A stretch of DNA of 64,000 nucleotides from Parafilimonas terrae (GTDB taxonomy: Bacteria > Bacteroidota > Bacteroidia > Chitinophagales > Chitinophagaceae): assembly GCF_900115755.1 (NCBI RefSeq), contig NZ_FOXQ01000008.1, forward strand, positions 124,001 to 188,000. The letters run 5' to 3'. The first letter of the stretch is position 1. Each line of letters opens with the position of its first letter. Under the pieces are notes generated by a model. It had not been told where the DNA came from. It was given only the letters and a program-made list of their open reading frames with translations, and did not search any database. Positions 19,814-29,182 of the stretch are shown piece by piece. Position numbers and translations under genes: made by a program.

Positions 19814-20152
19814 TTATACGCCGAAAAATGATTTAATGACCGTTGCTACCACAACAAGAAAAATGCAACTGCCGAACCATGCTGCCGCCACTTTGCCGGT
19901 ATCCTGGTCGCCTGCATTCCATTTCTGGTACACTTTGACTGCGCCTATCAATCCTAACAGTGCACCAACGGCATACATCAGGTTGGTGCCTGCATCAAAA
20001 TAACTGCGTACCTTGCTGTTGGCTTCGTTGATGCCTTCGATACCATCCTGAGCATAACCCTCCAGGCGCATGGTTACAATGACCAGCAAAGCGATAAGGC
20101 GGTATATCTTTTCCCTATTTCTTTTCCTCGTTTTCCAGCTCCTCATTTTCAT
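19814..20152 (-). CDS. traE: Conjugative transposon protein TraE (DUF4134)
   Basis: A 112-residue protein with a signal-like first hydrophobic segment, then GIEGINEANSKVRSYFDAG and two transmembrane helices (about 57-75 and 90-108) joined by a VYQKWNAGDQDTGK loop. This loop is the hallmark of TraE, the VirB2/pilin-like subunit of Bacteroidota conjugative transposons. It is the first unmistakable tra gene of the long minus-strand operon. Confidence 0.93.
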   Translation of the reverse strand: MKMRSWKTRKRNREKIYRLIALLVIVTMRLEGYAQDGIEGINEANSKVRSYFDAGTNLMYAVGALLGLIGAVKVYQKWNAGDQDTGKVAAAWFGSCIFLVVVATVIKSFFGV

Positions 20153-20288
20153 AACACGTTTATTAAGATTTTAAATTCAGTTCTTTTAAAAAACGAAGCG
20201 GCTTCGCCATCACACTACCCGCTCTTCTTTCACCATTTGCCCTTACGCACCGGGACGGACGGGGAAGCTCAGCTCCGTTGACAGGCTG

Positions 20289-20774
20289 CTACACGGCTTC
20301 CTTCCATAACAATTCCGCTTCTTCCTCTCTTAGTGTAACGGCGCCATATTTTTGACATTCGCTTATGATCAGTTCGTTTATGGACGAGCGCAAAGGGGAA
20401 TACCGGAGGGAAGGATATTCTTTAAGCACCAGGCCCAGGTATTGCTTCAACTCCTGTGGTATCAGCTTCCTGCGAGAAGCACCGGCTATCACTGTTTTAA
20501 GGCGTTCAATAAGCTGTTCTACCTCGTCAAACTCATTATCGGTTGTACCTGTGAAGCTGCTATTTATGTCAATATCCGGCTCTACAAATTCCCTTTGGTT
20601 GTTGCCAATACTATTTCGCGCAATTCTGAATTTTATTTTTTGTTTCCCCGAAAGAAGATTTTTTATTTCTGCTGAATAATACCGTAAGCTTATAAACAGG
20701 TAATACATTGCTAAACCTATGGCAACGGTAACTATGTAGTCATTCCATGAGATATTCCTTATCATATTCCTCAT
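20289..20774 (-). CDS. Membrane-anchored hypothetical protein heading the tra operon
   Basis: A 161-residue protein with one N-terminal transmembrane segment (about 13-30, VTVAIGLAMYYLFISLRYY) and a soluble helical remainder. I recall similar proteins just upstream of traE in Bacteroidota elements, without an assigned function. It lies 136 bases before traE, the longest gap in the operon, and is its first gene. Confidence 0.75.
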   Translation of the reverse strand: MRNMIRNISWNDYIVTVAIGLAMYYLFISLRYYSAEIKNLLSGKQKIKFRIARNSIGNNQREFVEPDIDINSSFTGTTDNEFDEVEQLIERLKTVIAGASRRKLIPQELKQYLGLVLKEYPSLRYSPLRSSINELIISECQKYGAVTLREEEAELLWKEAV

Positions 20775-21241
20775 TTTTATTTTATATTTTTTAATCCAGG
20801 TATTTAAAACCGTTCGTTATTTATTATTCCGGGAGCAAAAAAACAACGATAAGGAAGACGTTTCAAGTCCAACTTTTTGTTGTACCCAAAGTTGTACCCC
20901 TGTACCCCTTGATACTTAATTACAAATGGGAGGGATAACAACTGAATTATTTTTAAACTAATTTGTTGGGGCCAAGTAATAAATGAGATACAAAAGTTTC
21001 AGTATGTAAGAATCAAGTAATAAAACAGGATGGCTCATCCATTTATAGCAATTTTGAACCGCACAATTGCCTATACAAAGACTACTATGGAAGTGATCTT
21101 GCAAGCCAGGCTTGCTTATAAAGCTGTTGTAAATGCCGTACTCAACGAGTTGTCTAATGCCCCCATACACCGATATGAAATTCTTTATTATCAACAGAAA
21201 TTTAAACGTTGTTGTAACGAACCATCTGTAAAAAAACGTCT
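20775..21241. other. Gene-free stretch upstream of the tra operon
   Basis: About 470 bases without a gene I can support. It must hold the promoter of the tra operon (read leftwards), but no clean TAnnTTTG box was found. It also holds the TGTACCC repeats at 20881-20908. Open frames on both strands near 20958-21251 have no recognisable features and were not called. Confidence 0.6.
20881..20908. repeat. Three TGTACCC repeats upstream of the tra operon
   Basis: TGTACCC occurs at 20881, 20893 and 20901, the last two as TGTACCCC directly abutting and the first two preceded by GT. The repeats sit about 110 bases before the first gene of the tra operon. They could be a regulator-binding array, an integrase arm-site array or part of a transfer origin; the sequence alone does not decide. 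Confidence 0.6.
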
Positions 21242-21259
21242 GTGTCGATAAACCACTTA

Positions 21260-21760
21260 ATGAAATTCGTTTTGTTATTTGCGTTGGTTTGCAACATCAA
21301 CCTGGTATTTGGACAACAAAATGTTGCTGATAAAAAATTTTCAGCTCCGGAATTAAAACAAGATATAGCCTTTTTAAAGCAACAGATATTTAATGTTCAT
21401 ACCAATCCTTATAGTGAATTAACTCCTGGTAATTAATAAAAAAAGTATTTGATTTCATTAATGCAAGCATCAAAGATTCATTAAGCCTTATTCAGCTCTT
21501 AAACTGATAAAGCCGGTTGTTTCTTATCTGTCAGACGAACATTCAGCAATTACATTGCCGGAACGACAACTGTCATTATTAAATGATAGTGCTGTTTTTC
21601 TTCCTTTTGCGATTAGAGAGCTGGGGAGTAGTTATGTTGTTGATACTGTTTTTGAAAACGATACAGATTTGAAACCAGGAGATGTGATAATATCTGTGAA
21701 CCAGATACCGCTTCCACAAGCAATAGCAAATTGCGAACCTTATACTACACCCCTTTAATA
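21260..21760 (+). pseudogene. Frameshifted, truncated S41-type protease remnant
   Basis: The start of an S41-family (C-terminal processing protease) gene broken into three frames. Frame one, from the ATG at 21260, gives a signal peptide (ending VFGQQ) and a helical stretch up to HTNPYSELTP. Frame two (about 21441-21503) continues with VFDFINASIKDSLSLIQLL. Frame three (from about 21504) continues with IKPVVSYLSDEHSAITLPE and a PDZ-like segment (LKPGDVIISVNQIPLPQA), stopping near 21758. The catalytic domain is absent. The fragments join into one sensible sequence, which supports decay over chance open frames. Confidence 0.8.
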
Positions 21761-21800
21761 AATGTAAATGAAAGCAATTCCGTTATAGCGATATGAAGAC

Positions 21801-22994
21801 TTAATATTCCCTTATCTTCTTAATGATTTGTTGAAGTGTTTGAATCACAAGTTCTTTATCGCGAAGTTCAGCAGCATAAGATTTGCTTCTCATGCTGTCA
21901 TATGATATATCCTCATGGCCCGGCGTTGATAAATGGGGTACGATACTTTTAAACACGCTGTTTAACGATCGTGCCACTATAATTTTTATTTCGTCCGCCG
22001 CTCTCAATACCAATGCTATCTGGTCAACAGATAATTTGACCAGCAGTTTTTCTGCAATCTTATGCTTCATATTTCTTTTGTCTGAATTTACAGCTTCCTT
22101 TAATAGGCTGCCTGAATATTGTATTTGTTTTCTAGTATAGGAAATTTCTTGCTTGAGCCAGGTGGCCACCTGTGTATGCAAGCTGGCATCGCATGCATTA
22201 AACACTGCGCCAGGCTTTCTATTAACCTGCCTGAAGGCTTTAAAATAAAGGAGCAGGTTACTCATTTTTTCTTCAGGTTTTTCTATGTTGTTTAAAAGGT
22301 CGGCTAATTGCTTGCAAAGAATATGAATGTAAGGCCTGCTGTTAAAGTTCAGTCGGATAAGTAATTCATCAAGTGGTGTATAAATAGCGGGTTCATGAAC
22401 AGTTTTAACTTTTTTCAGATCAATGCACAAATCCTTAATATAAAGCAGTTCCTTGAATGTATAAGTATGCTCAACGTCAGCATAACTTAAGAATTTCTCC
22501 AATTCATTTTTTACTATACCGAATGCCGGTTGAGATGATAAATACGGTTCACTGGCCAGAACCTCCAGCCTTCCGGCAAGCGCTTTTTTTTGAGCGATTA
22601 AATAAGTAAAGGGAACCTGTTCATCCTTACTCAGGTAACGGTTGAACCTGCGCTCAATTAAGGCAAGCAGTTCATCCATACAGGCGATAGTTGTATTAAA
22701 TACCTGTTTTAGGGGTTTATGCTTTGAGATGCGTGACCGGTTTTCAAATGCATGCTCCAATAAGTTAACAAGGCTTGAATGATATTTATTGATGGAGCTC
22801 TTGATTTTTACATCATCATCTAGGTTAAAGACTTGGGTTTTAATAGCTTCTTCAACCTTATTCTTTTCCTCTATGACAAGCCTTTCCAATTTTGCAATAT
22901 CTTCCGGTGAAGCAATTACATGTTTCGGATTTACCGGGTTTAATGTAACCGTAATCAGGTTGTCCAGCCATTCCAGTGCATAACCTTCTCCCAT
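21801..22994 (-). CDS. RteC-like regulatory protein
   Basis: A 397-residue protein from the ATG at 22994; an AGAAGG stretch lies just before it, and a TTG at 23033 is the alternative. The C-terminal part (KLSVDQIALVLRAADEIKI ... HEDISYDSMRSKSY) and the middle (RRFNRYLSKDEQVPFTYLIAQKKAL) follow the RteC family pattern. In CTnDOT, RteC activates excision (family knowledge). RteC-like proteins also occur as chromosomal genes in Chitinophagaceae, so a link to the neighbouring tra region is possible but not shown. The protein is longer than classical RteC. Confidence 0.75.
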   Translation of the reverse strand: MGEGYALEWLDNLITVTLNPVNPKHVIASPEDIAKLERLVIEEKNKVEEAIKTQVFNLDDDVKIKSSINKYHSSLVNLLEHAFENRSRISKHKPLKQVFNTTIACMDELLALIERRFNRYLSKDEQVPFTYLIAQKKALAGRLEVLASEPYLSSQPAFGIVKNELEKFLSYADVEHTYTFKELLYIKDLCIDLKKVKTVHEPAIYTPLDELLIRLNFNSRPYIHILCKQLADLLNNIEKPEEKMSNLLLYFKAFRQVNRKPGAVFNACDASLHTQVATWLKQEISYTRKQIQYSGSLLKEAVNSDKRNMKHKIAEKLLVKLSVDQIALVLRAADEIKIIVARSLNSVFKSIVPHLSTPGHEDISYDSMRSKSYAAELRDKELVIQTLQQIIKKIREY

Positions 22995-23161
22995 AATCCT
23001 TCTTTTTGCATGGCAACAAGTACCGCAAAACAAAATGATAACAGTAGGAACAAATGTTTGATATTCCCAATAACAATGATGTAAAACTACAACAGCAATA
23101 AAGGGGTATCATGTATAAAATCGGACAGAAATAAAGATTCTTTGTCAAATAATTTACAGCA

Positions 23162-23731
23162 TCAGGCAGCATCTTTTTTTAAGGCATAAAAAGATGCCCT
23201 GGTCATTCCTAAATAGGAGGCCAGCATGCTGTCTGTAATTCGTTTATCGGTAAGCATCCAGGGGTAAAGTTGTGTAAGCAGTAAGTAACGCATTTTTGCA
23301 GGCTGCAGCAATAAAGAAACATGTTGTTCTGATAAGCTGTAATAGTGTTCCAATATTTTCCGGCCATTGATGTTGAACTCGAAGTGTGTATTATACAGCT
23401 CCTGAAGTTCTGCATAATAAATATAGTATAAGGTGGCCTGTGAAACCGAACGTATAGCAAGCATGCTGGGCGTTTGTGCAAAGAAGCTTCTTGCCGAAAT
23501 AATAACTTCGTTTTCCCTGTTATACCATAAGCATACTTCTTTAGCACCGGACTCAAAATATACTTTAAGCAGGCCGGTTTCAATAAAAGCAATCTTATCG
23601 CATACGGCATCTTGCTGCAGCCATACCTGGTTCTTACGCAACTGTTTTTTACGCAGTACCTTGCTTAAATATTGTTGCGTTTCCGGTGTTATTGAATAGA
23701 TATTATTTAAAAACTTTAATAACTCCAGCAT
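23162..23731 (-). CDS. Crp/Fnr-family transcription regulator
   Basis: A 189-residue protein with a cyclic-nucleotide-binding-type beta-roll (about 25-115, including IAFIETGLLKVYF and NEVIISARSFF) and a C-terminal helix-turn-helix (about 150-185, ITDSMLASYLGMTRASFYALKK). The effector is unknown; Bacteroidota members often lack the residues for cAMP. It starts 6 bases after the membrane-protein gene at 23738, so the two are probably co-transcribed. Confidence 0.9.
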   Translation of the reverse strand: MLELLKFLNNIYSITPETQQYLSKVLRKKQLRKNQVWLQQDAVCDKIAFIETGLLKVYFESGAKEVCLWYNRENEVIISARSFFAQTPSMLAIRSVSQATLYYIYYAELQELYNTHFEFNINGRKILEHYYSLSEQHVSLLLQPAKMRYLLLTQLYPWMLTDKRITDSMLASYLGMTRASFYALKKDAA

Positions 23732-23737
23732 ATTGTG

Positions 23738-24118
23738 TCAGAATTTATATCTTCTCAGAAACTTTATTACTACTAACGCTATGATCGCAATAAACAAGAA
23801 TAAGGTAAGCAGTGGCAGTACATCCTTGAATGCATACATATTCATAAAATGCTCCGAAGAAAAAAAGAATACTAAAAGAGAAATAACCATTAGCGTAACG
23901 CCGATAAATTGTATAGTTATTGCGTTTTTCTTATTGATAAGACTCACTAAGGTTACTACGATGCCTGCTATACCGATGATAGCATAAATATATCCTTCCT
24001 GCACGGCATGATAGAGGAAGAAACCATAAGGCCCACCGAAGTTAGCACTACCAACAATGATGATGCAAAAGCTTATGATCTGTATGATGGGATGGGATAG
24101 TAATTGAGTAAGTTTCAT
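23738..24118 (-). CDS. Four-helix membrane protein of unknown function
   Basis: A 126-residue integral membrane protein with four hydrophobic segments (about 8-25, 40-60, 68-88 and 100-120). No recognisable motif. It lies 17 bases after the lipoprotein at 24136 and 6 bases before the Crp-type regulator, which points to one transcript. Confidence 0.75.
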   Translation of the reverse strand: MKLTQLLSHPIIQIISFCIIIVGSANFGGPYGFFLYHAVQEGYIYAIIGIAGIVVTLVSLINKKNAITIQFIGVTLMVISLLVFFFSSEHFMNMYAFKDVLPLLTLFLFIAIIALVVIKFLRRYKF

Positions 24119-24135
24119 GTATCAGCGTTTAGTTA

Positions 24136-25443
24136 TTAATTACATGGGCCGTGACTGGTGCCGCCATAACCTTTTACGCCTGGCATTTCCACACCGGAAA
24201 CACCTTCGGAAGCCATCTGATTTAACTCCATATACAAGCCCTGCGGCGTATTACTGCCTATGGTTCCGTTAGGGTAACCGGGTATTTGATATTTAGGTAT
24301 ATATAAATCTCCCCCTGCTGCATTAAAAATGTCCAATGCAAAATCTGTACAATTGAAGGTAGCAATATTGTAGTTATAGCTGCTATAGGTTTGCACAGCA
24401 TTTAGTGCTGCCTGAAATTGCGTATTGCTCACTGAAATTGTATATCGTGCATTGTACTCATGATTTGCATTGTCAACCATCTTGGACGGGACGAAGTAAT
24501 CATTAATTGATTTCCACCCGGTGTTAGGATAGAAGCCTATGTTTTGTTGGATTAGTCCTGCTGCACTATTCTTATAAAGTTCTATATAAGTGTGCCCGGG
24601 CGTGGCATTTGACCAATTAAAAAACCTTGAAGGGTCCCCGTTCACGGGAATATCAGTTGCAATTGTAATTGTATAAGTAGCACCGGGTTCCTGCACTGAA
24701 CCAAAACAATCAAGATACTTCTTAATGTCGATGGCCTTTGCGTTTTCTGCAAATTCATAATCAATTTGCATGGTTGGGATTGAGCCGCTGCCACCACCGG
24801 CGGGGCCGGATGCTCCGTACGTGTAGGAAGTTCCAATACCGCCACTGTTCAATCCCAACATACCATCATAAAAGTACCAGTAAGTAGGAACAGGTTCATA
24901 ATCGGTATAACCAACTACAACAACATCTGGTAGTATCTGCTCGCCTGCAGGCCCTTCTTCTTCCATCATCGAGCTAATATCTCCTGAACTTGCAATTGCG
25001 CTTTGATTGCTGCTATAGTTCTTGCGATTGCCGTTTTTGAGATAAATAGTTTTTTCCCTAGTCAATGAACTGACTTTAACTCGCACATTATTTGTTAGCG
25101 AATCCATACTGCTATTCCATTGCATATTTATAATTTTCGCTTTCATAATAGCACCGGCATTAGTTGTTTTTAGAAGAATAAAATCTTGCGATATATTCTT
25201 TTTATAAAATCCGAGCCTGATAAAATAATTGCCTGATACAGGGTCTTCGCTTGAATACATTTTATTAAAGTCAATGGCGGCAAAATCCTGCGCGCTTAAA
25301 CTATCCTTTAAAGACTGTTTAATTCTGGCTGAATGATCAGGTTCTTTGGTATGGGCATCTTCCTGATTATTGATTGATAGCTCTTGTTTTGTACAGGATG
25401 CTATGATGCCTGTTAACGCTAAAAAGAGGATTAGGTTTTTCAT
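24136..25443 (-). CDS. Lipoprotein with a papain-like (permuted NlpC/P60-type) domain
   Basis: A 435-residue lipoprotein (signal peptide, lipobox IIASC). The first 160 residues are unassigned, and a Gly/Ser-rich spacer lies around 195-215. The C-terminal domain has a His in PGHTYIEL (about 278) and later a Cys in NCTDFALDIF (about 368). His before Cys with these contexts is the arrangement of circularly permuted papain-like peptidases or acyltransferases. The substrate is unknown. It heads a run with the membrane protein and the Crp-type regulator. Confidence 0.7.
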   Translation of the reverse strand: MKNLILFLALTGIIASCTKQELSINNQEDAHTKEPDHSARIKQSLKDSLSAQDFAAIDFNKMYSSEDPVSGNYFIRLGFYKKNISQDFILLKTTNAGAIMKAKIINMQWNSSMDSLTNNVRVKVSSLTREKTIYLKNGNRKNYSSNQSAIASSGDISSMMEEEGPAGEQILPDVVVVGYTDYEPVPTYWYFYDGMLGLNSGGIGTSYTYGASGPAGGGSGSIPTMQIDYEFAENAKAIDIKKYLDCFGSVQEPGATYTITIATDIPVNGDPSRFFNWSNATPGHTYIELYKNSAAGLIQQNIGFYPNTGWKSINDYFVPSKMVDNANHEYNARYTISVSNTQFQAALNAVQTYSSYNYNIATFNCTDFALDIFNAAGGDLYIPKYQIPGYPNGTIGSNTPQGLYMELNQMASEGVSGVEMPGVKGYGGTSHGPCN

Positions 25444-25790
25444 CTAACTGGTATTTAGATTAACAAAAGGCTTAATCAACTTTATTGATCAATGAATGGG
25501 CTTGGTATTGCCTCATAAGATCAAAGTACAATTGTTGTATGAAAAATGAATATTGGAGTTTAAACGCCAACCAATATCATGCTGGTTTTAAAAACATTAC
25601 TATGAATGCGGGAGAAATAAGTATGTGGCTGGTACTTTTTTAATTTTTCAGAATGTAAAGCTTTGTGACATCATTTATCGTCACAAAGCTTTACAGAGTT
25701 TAGATTAAGAAGAAAGAATTATTATCTGTTTAAAAACAAACAATAATGGCTTGGTTTTCTATGCTAAACATTGAAAGAGAATAATGGCTT
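25444..25790. other. Intergenic region with a strong hairpin
   Basis: About 350 bases without a gene. It holds the 16-bp hairpin at 25654-25695 and presumably the promoter of the lipoprotein gene ending at 24136. No other pattern was seen. Confidence 0.6.
25654..25695 (-). terminator. Long hairpin downstream of the delta-60 gene
   Basis: A perfect 16-bp inverted repeat (TGTAAAGCTTTGTGAC, ten-base loop, GTCACAAAGCTTTACA), about 95 bases after the stop of the gene at 25791. The position suits a terminator of that gene, though no T tract follows. Confidence 0.6.
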
Positions 25791-27671
25791 TTATTGCTCT
25801 TTCACAAACTTCAAATCCGTTGTATTAATGCCTGATACGAGCTCAAGATAATACACACCTTCTGGCAGGTTCTCTACATTCAGCTTATATGAAGAGGTTT
25901 GTTTAACCGTTGCCTTTGCAACAATATTGCCCTGCCTGTTTGATACCTGCAAACTATAGCTGGCGGATGCATCCAATCCTTTTATATATAGCATGCCTTG
26001 AACAGGATTCGGAGAAACAGAGATAGCAGATGCTTCATTTATGGTTACAGCAACAACATTGGTTGTTTCTATATTGCCTGATGGGTTTACCTGCTGTACG
26101 CGATAATAATTAGTGCCAGGCAAAGGATTATTGTCTGTAAAGGATTGTGTTTTACTATTTGTTCCTGTAGTGCTGCTAACAACCCTGCCTATATTTACCC
26201 ATGTGCCTGTAGTTTGAATGGTATTATAAGCAGTGGCACGTTGCACTACATAATGATCTCTACCATTTAATTCTGTGTTCTGCCAGTTTAAGGTTATACT
26301 GTTATTGCGGTTGCGCCACCACTTAAGTATTTTCTGAATCTTTTTGGCAATAGGTGTGCTGCCGTTGTTGTAACGGGCCAAGGCAAGGTTGTAGTATGGC
26401 TGTGGGCCACCCTCTGGGATCAGCATATTGCCTGCAACTACAATTTTACCATCAGTTTGCAGACTTAAAGAAGCGGCGTATTGATAATATCCAAAATCGG
26501 TTAAAGTTTTTCCCCCGTCCCCAAATGCGGTATTTAAATTACCATCTTTATTAAACTGTGCAACCGAAAACATTTGCCTGGCGTCGTCTTCAGGTAAAGG
26601 GCGTGCAAAACCGCATGCGGTAATTTTTCCGTCCTGTTGCAGTGCTACATCATTTGAACCACTATTATACGCATCAAAATTAGCAAGCGCTATACCGTTA
26701 TTGCCAAAGCTGCTGTCATAAAAGCCATTGGGGTTAAACCGCACCACGCACATACTTGATGTGGTTATACCGGCAGGCGCCACGCGGCCAGATGCGAGTA
26801 TTTTTCCATCTGGCTGCAGGGCAAGCGAATAAAGCACATCGGTGCTGTTGTTATAATCTATAATGCGTTTGCCATTATAACCAAAACTGCTGTCAAGTGT
26901 GCCATCTGTTTTAAAACGGGCTATTAAAAAATTGGCTGAAGAATTTCTGTCAGTAAAATAACTGCCGCCTACTATTATCTTTCCATCGGGCTGTAATACA
27001 AGGCAGTTAATATTGTCAACGCCCGACAAATACACATTTGATATGCCATTTACACCAAATGTATTGTCTAAACTACCATCGGGCATATACCGCAATACAG
27101 TGGTATTCTGTGATTGATCGCTGCCCGCCTGCACTATCCTGCCATCTTCCATTACGCCCATGCCCCTTGCAGTTACACCATGTCCAACGGAAAAATTAAC
27201 GCCAACAAGCCCGTTTTTACCAAAAGAAAGATCGGGGCTACCATCGGGTAGATATTGTGCTAATATAGGAGAAGGATACCCCAGCTTTAGCCCTCCTCCA
27301 TAACCCCCCGCAAGTATTTTTCCACTTTTTAATAAAACAAGATTGTAAATGCCAGAAAGGCTTATAAAATCTTCACCCGGAGGGTCAGGCCAGGGGCTTT
27401 TCAATATCCCTTTTTCACCAAAACTTTCATCAATTTTTCCATCCGGCAGGTACCTGGCAATAGCAAATGCATCCATAGTATCATCGGTAAGGGTCGTTTC
27501 GCCAGCTATTAAAATTTTCCCATCGCTTTGAATTGCTGTTGCCCGCACTATGCCAAAGCCATAGTTCAAAACTTTTCCGCTGTCATTAAATGTGTTGTCT
27601 AATGTTCCCGGCTGCGCTTTTATTGTGTTTTCAACAATTAAAGCGGCCACAATGAGTAAAAAGAATTTCAT
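25791..27671 (-). CDS. Delta-60 repeat protein with type IX sorting domain
   Basis: A 626-residue secreted protein. After the signal peptide come seven repeats of about 55-60 residues with a D-x-[ST]-F-x-x-x-G motif (examples: LDNTFNDSG, IDESFGEKG, LDNTFGVNG, LDSSFGYNG) each followed by a DGKI-type strand, which suggests a seven-bladed propeller. A fibronectin-like segment (about 455-545) precedes a C-terminal sorting domain (about 550-626: VSPNPVQGMLYIKG ... NLPEGVYYLEL). It should leave the cell through the type IX system. It is 56 bases downstream of the esterase gene. Confidence 0.93.
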   Translation of the reverse strand: MKFFLLIVAALIVENTIKAQPGTLDNTFNDSGKVLNYGFGIVRATAIQSDGKILIAGETTLTDDTMDAFAIARYLPDGKIDESFGEKGILKSPWPDPPGEDFISLSGIYNLVLLKSGKILAGGYGGGLKLGYPSPILAQYLPDGSPDLSFGKNGLVGVNFSVGHGVTARGMGVMEDGRIVQAGSDQSQNTTVLRYMPDGSLDNTFGVNGISNVYLSGVDNINCLVLQPDGKIIVGGSYFTDRNSSANFLIARFKTDGTLDSSFGYNGKRIIDYNNSTDVLYSLALQPDGKILASGRVAPAGITTSSMCVVRFNPNGFYDSSFGNNGIALANFDAYNSGSNDVALQQDGKITACGFARPLPEDDARQMFSVAQFNKDGNLNTAFGDGGKTLTDFGYYQYAASLSLQTDGKIVVAGNMLIPEGGPQPYYNLALARYNNGSTPIAKKIQKILKWWRNRNNSITLNWQNTELNGRDHYVVQRATAYNTIQTTGTWVNIGRVVSSTTGTNSKTQSFTDNNPLPGTNYYRVQQVNPSGNIETTNVVAVTINEASAISVSPNPVQGMLYIKGLDASASYSLQVSNRQGNIVAKATVKQTSSYKLNVENLPEGVYYLELVSGINTTDLKFVKEQ

Positions 27672-27727
27672 ATTGTATAGTTTAAAAAATTAAAAAAATT
27701 ATGCAGTTTATGGCAATGGTTAAATAA

Positions 27728-29182
27728 TTATTCGTCACCGGGATCTAAAAAAAACTGCCCATCGCAGTTATTCGTATTGGAGCAGGCTGCGTTCTGGTTG
27801 GCCACCTGGCATAAATGCCGTTTGTCTTCACATTCTATAAATGCCGTAGTGCCGGTGTAATGATTGGCAGCATCCTGGTAATGCAATATCAACTGGAAAA
27901 AATTAGCGGCCCTCGCGGCAATGTATTTATAAGTATCTGCCCTGTTTGCAGCGCCGGTGCCAAAATTACTTGCATAGCTGCTTCCATTACTGTCAAGCCC
28001 ATGCTTCATCTGGCAATCAACAAATATCAAAGTGGCAATGCCGGCATTTTTTAAAACGGTATATATTTTTTGGGAACCCATTGAATAAATATCCGGGTTG
28101 CCATTTATATCAGGATTTACTGTGTAAGCAACCCCTGTACCTGGGCACGCCCCAACACAATGCGTTTCTGAATGAATGCTGATATTGGTGGGAATATTGT
28201 AAGGGCTGTACACAGCATTGGCTGGTGCATAAAACAATGCCGTGGTATCAATCGGCAATGTAGAATCTTTTAGCCCGTGAAAAGAAATTACAGGCGGTTT
28301 ATAACCATCATTATTCCTGAAGAATGCACCCGGGTTGCTTTTGAAAGATTTATGTATAAACACATTGCCCCAATTGTTTAAAACGCCTTTTATAAAACGC
28401 CTGTAATCTAAAGTATCGTTATACACATCATTTGCTTTGGCAGTATCAGGGTCATAAAAATCGGCGTTTATGGAGGCGCCTAAAGCTGTTCTTACACCAG
28501 GCAGTATACTGTCAATTTTGCTTTGCCTATAATAATAAGCACACATCATGGCGGTTATACTACCGGCACTGCTGCCACCGAGAAAAACATTGTTGGTATC
28601 TATCCTGTAAGGGTCGCCGGTAACATTGGCGCCTAAATTAATTTGCCGCTGTATTATACAGCGTATAGCGCCCCTGGCATCCTGCTGCGCCCGGTAAATT
28701 GCCAATGGCCCTTGCGCGGTTATATAATCTTCATCATTATAATTGCCTCGCCTGTATTCTACATCAAAAGCTACAAAACCTTTTTTGGCAAACTCCTGGC
28801 AAATGGTAATTGCATCGTCGCCATTGCCGAGGCCGGTGCAGTCTTCAAAACCGCCACCATGAAACATAATTACCGCCGGCAATGCACAGGTTGTATAATT
28901 TACATCTGTTGGATAAAACACCCTGTAAAAAAGGTCTGTGGGTGCGCAATTGCAAGTGGTGCTTGTTGGCGAAGTGCCGCAGCCGAACTTATAGCGCACA
29001 TCGCTGAATGTGGAAGGCATGCCTGTTTGTTTGCCGTAATTAATAATGATGATATTGTTACTGCCATTAATGGCATGCGGGCTTAAATTCATGTCTTTTT
29101 CACAATTAAATGGATCAGCACAAGGCTGGGCAACGGAACTATAAAAAATTAGTAATAGCAGTGGCAGCAGGGTGGTTTTCAT
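27728..29182 (-). CDS. Secreted alpha/beta-hydrolase (carboxylesterase-like)
   Basis: A 484-residue secreted protein (signal peptide ending SVAQP). The catalytic core shows the oxyanion-hole motif FHGGGF near 106 and the nucleophile elbow GGSSAG near 201, the pattern of hormone-sensitive-lipase or type B carboxylesterases. Candidate acid and histidine residues lie around SFHGLKDSTLPID (about 300) and MKHGLD (about 392). Many cysteines (CNCAPTD and others) suggest disulfides. The substrate is unknown. It shares direction and close spacing with the delta-60 gene. Confidence 0.85.
   Translation of the reverse strand: MKTTLLPLLLLIFYSSVAQPCADPFNCEKDMNLSPHAINGSNNIIIINYGKQTGMPSTFSDVRYKFGCGTSPTSTTCNCAPTDLFYRVFYPTDVNYTTCALPAVIMFHGGGFEDCTGLGNGDDAITICQEFAKKGFVAFDVEYRRGNYNDEDYITAQGPLAIYRAQQDARGAIRCIIQRQINLGANVTGDPYRIDTNNVFLGGSSAGSITAMMCAYYYRQSKIDSILPGVRTALGASINADFYDPDTAKANDVYNDTLDYRRFIKGVLNNWGNVFIHKSFKSNPGAFFRNNDGYKPPVISFHGLKDSTLPIDTTALFYAPANAVYSPYNIPTNISIHSETHCVGACPGTGVAYTVNPDINGNPDIYSMGSQKIYTVLKNAGIATLIFVDCQMKHGLDSNGSSYASNFGTGAANRADTYKYIAARAANFFQLILHYQDAANHYTGTTAFIECEDKRHLCQVANQNAACSNTNNCDGQFFLDPGDE

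Noticed and set aside
20194..20206. CGAAG-CGG-CTTCG hairpin between traE and the first operon gene as an oriT
   Set aside because: A 5-bp stem alone is too common, and no relaxase gene is near to support a transfer origin.
20958..21251. Overlapping open frames on both strands near the tra operon start
   Set aside because: Neither has a signal, motif or ribosome-binding context, and they overlap each other. Too weak to call genes.
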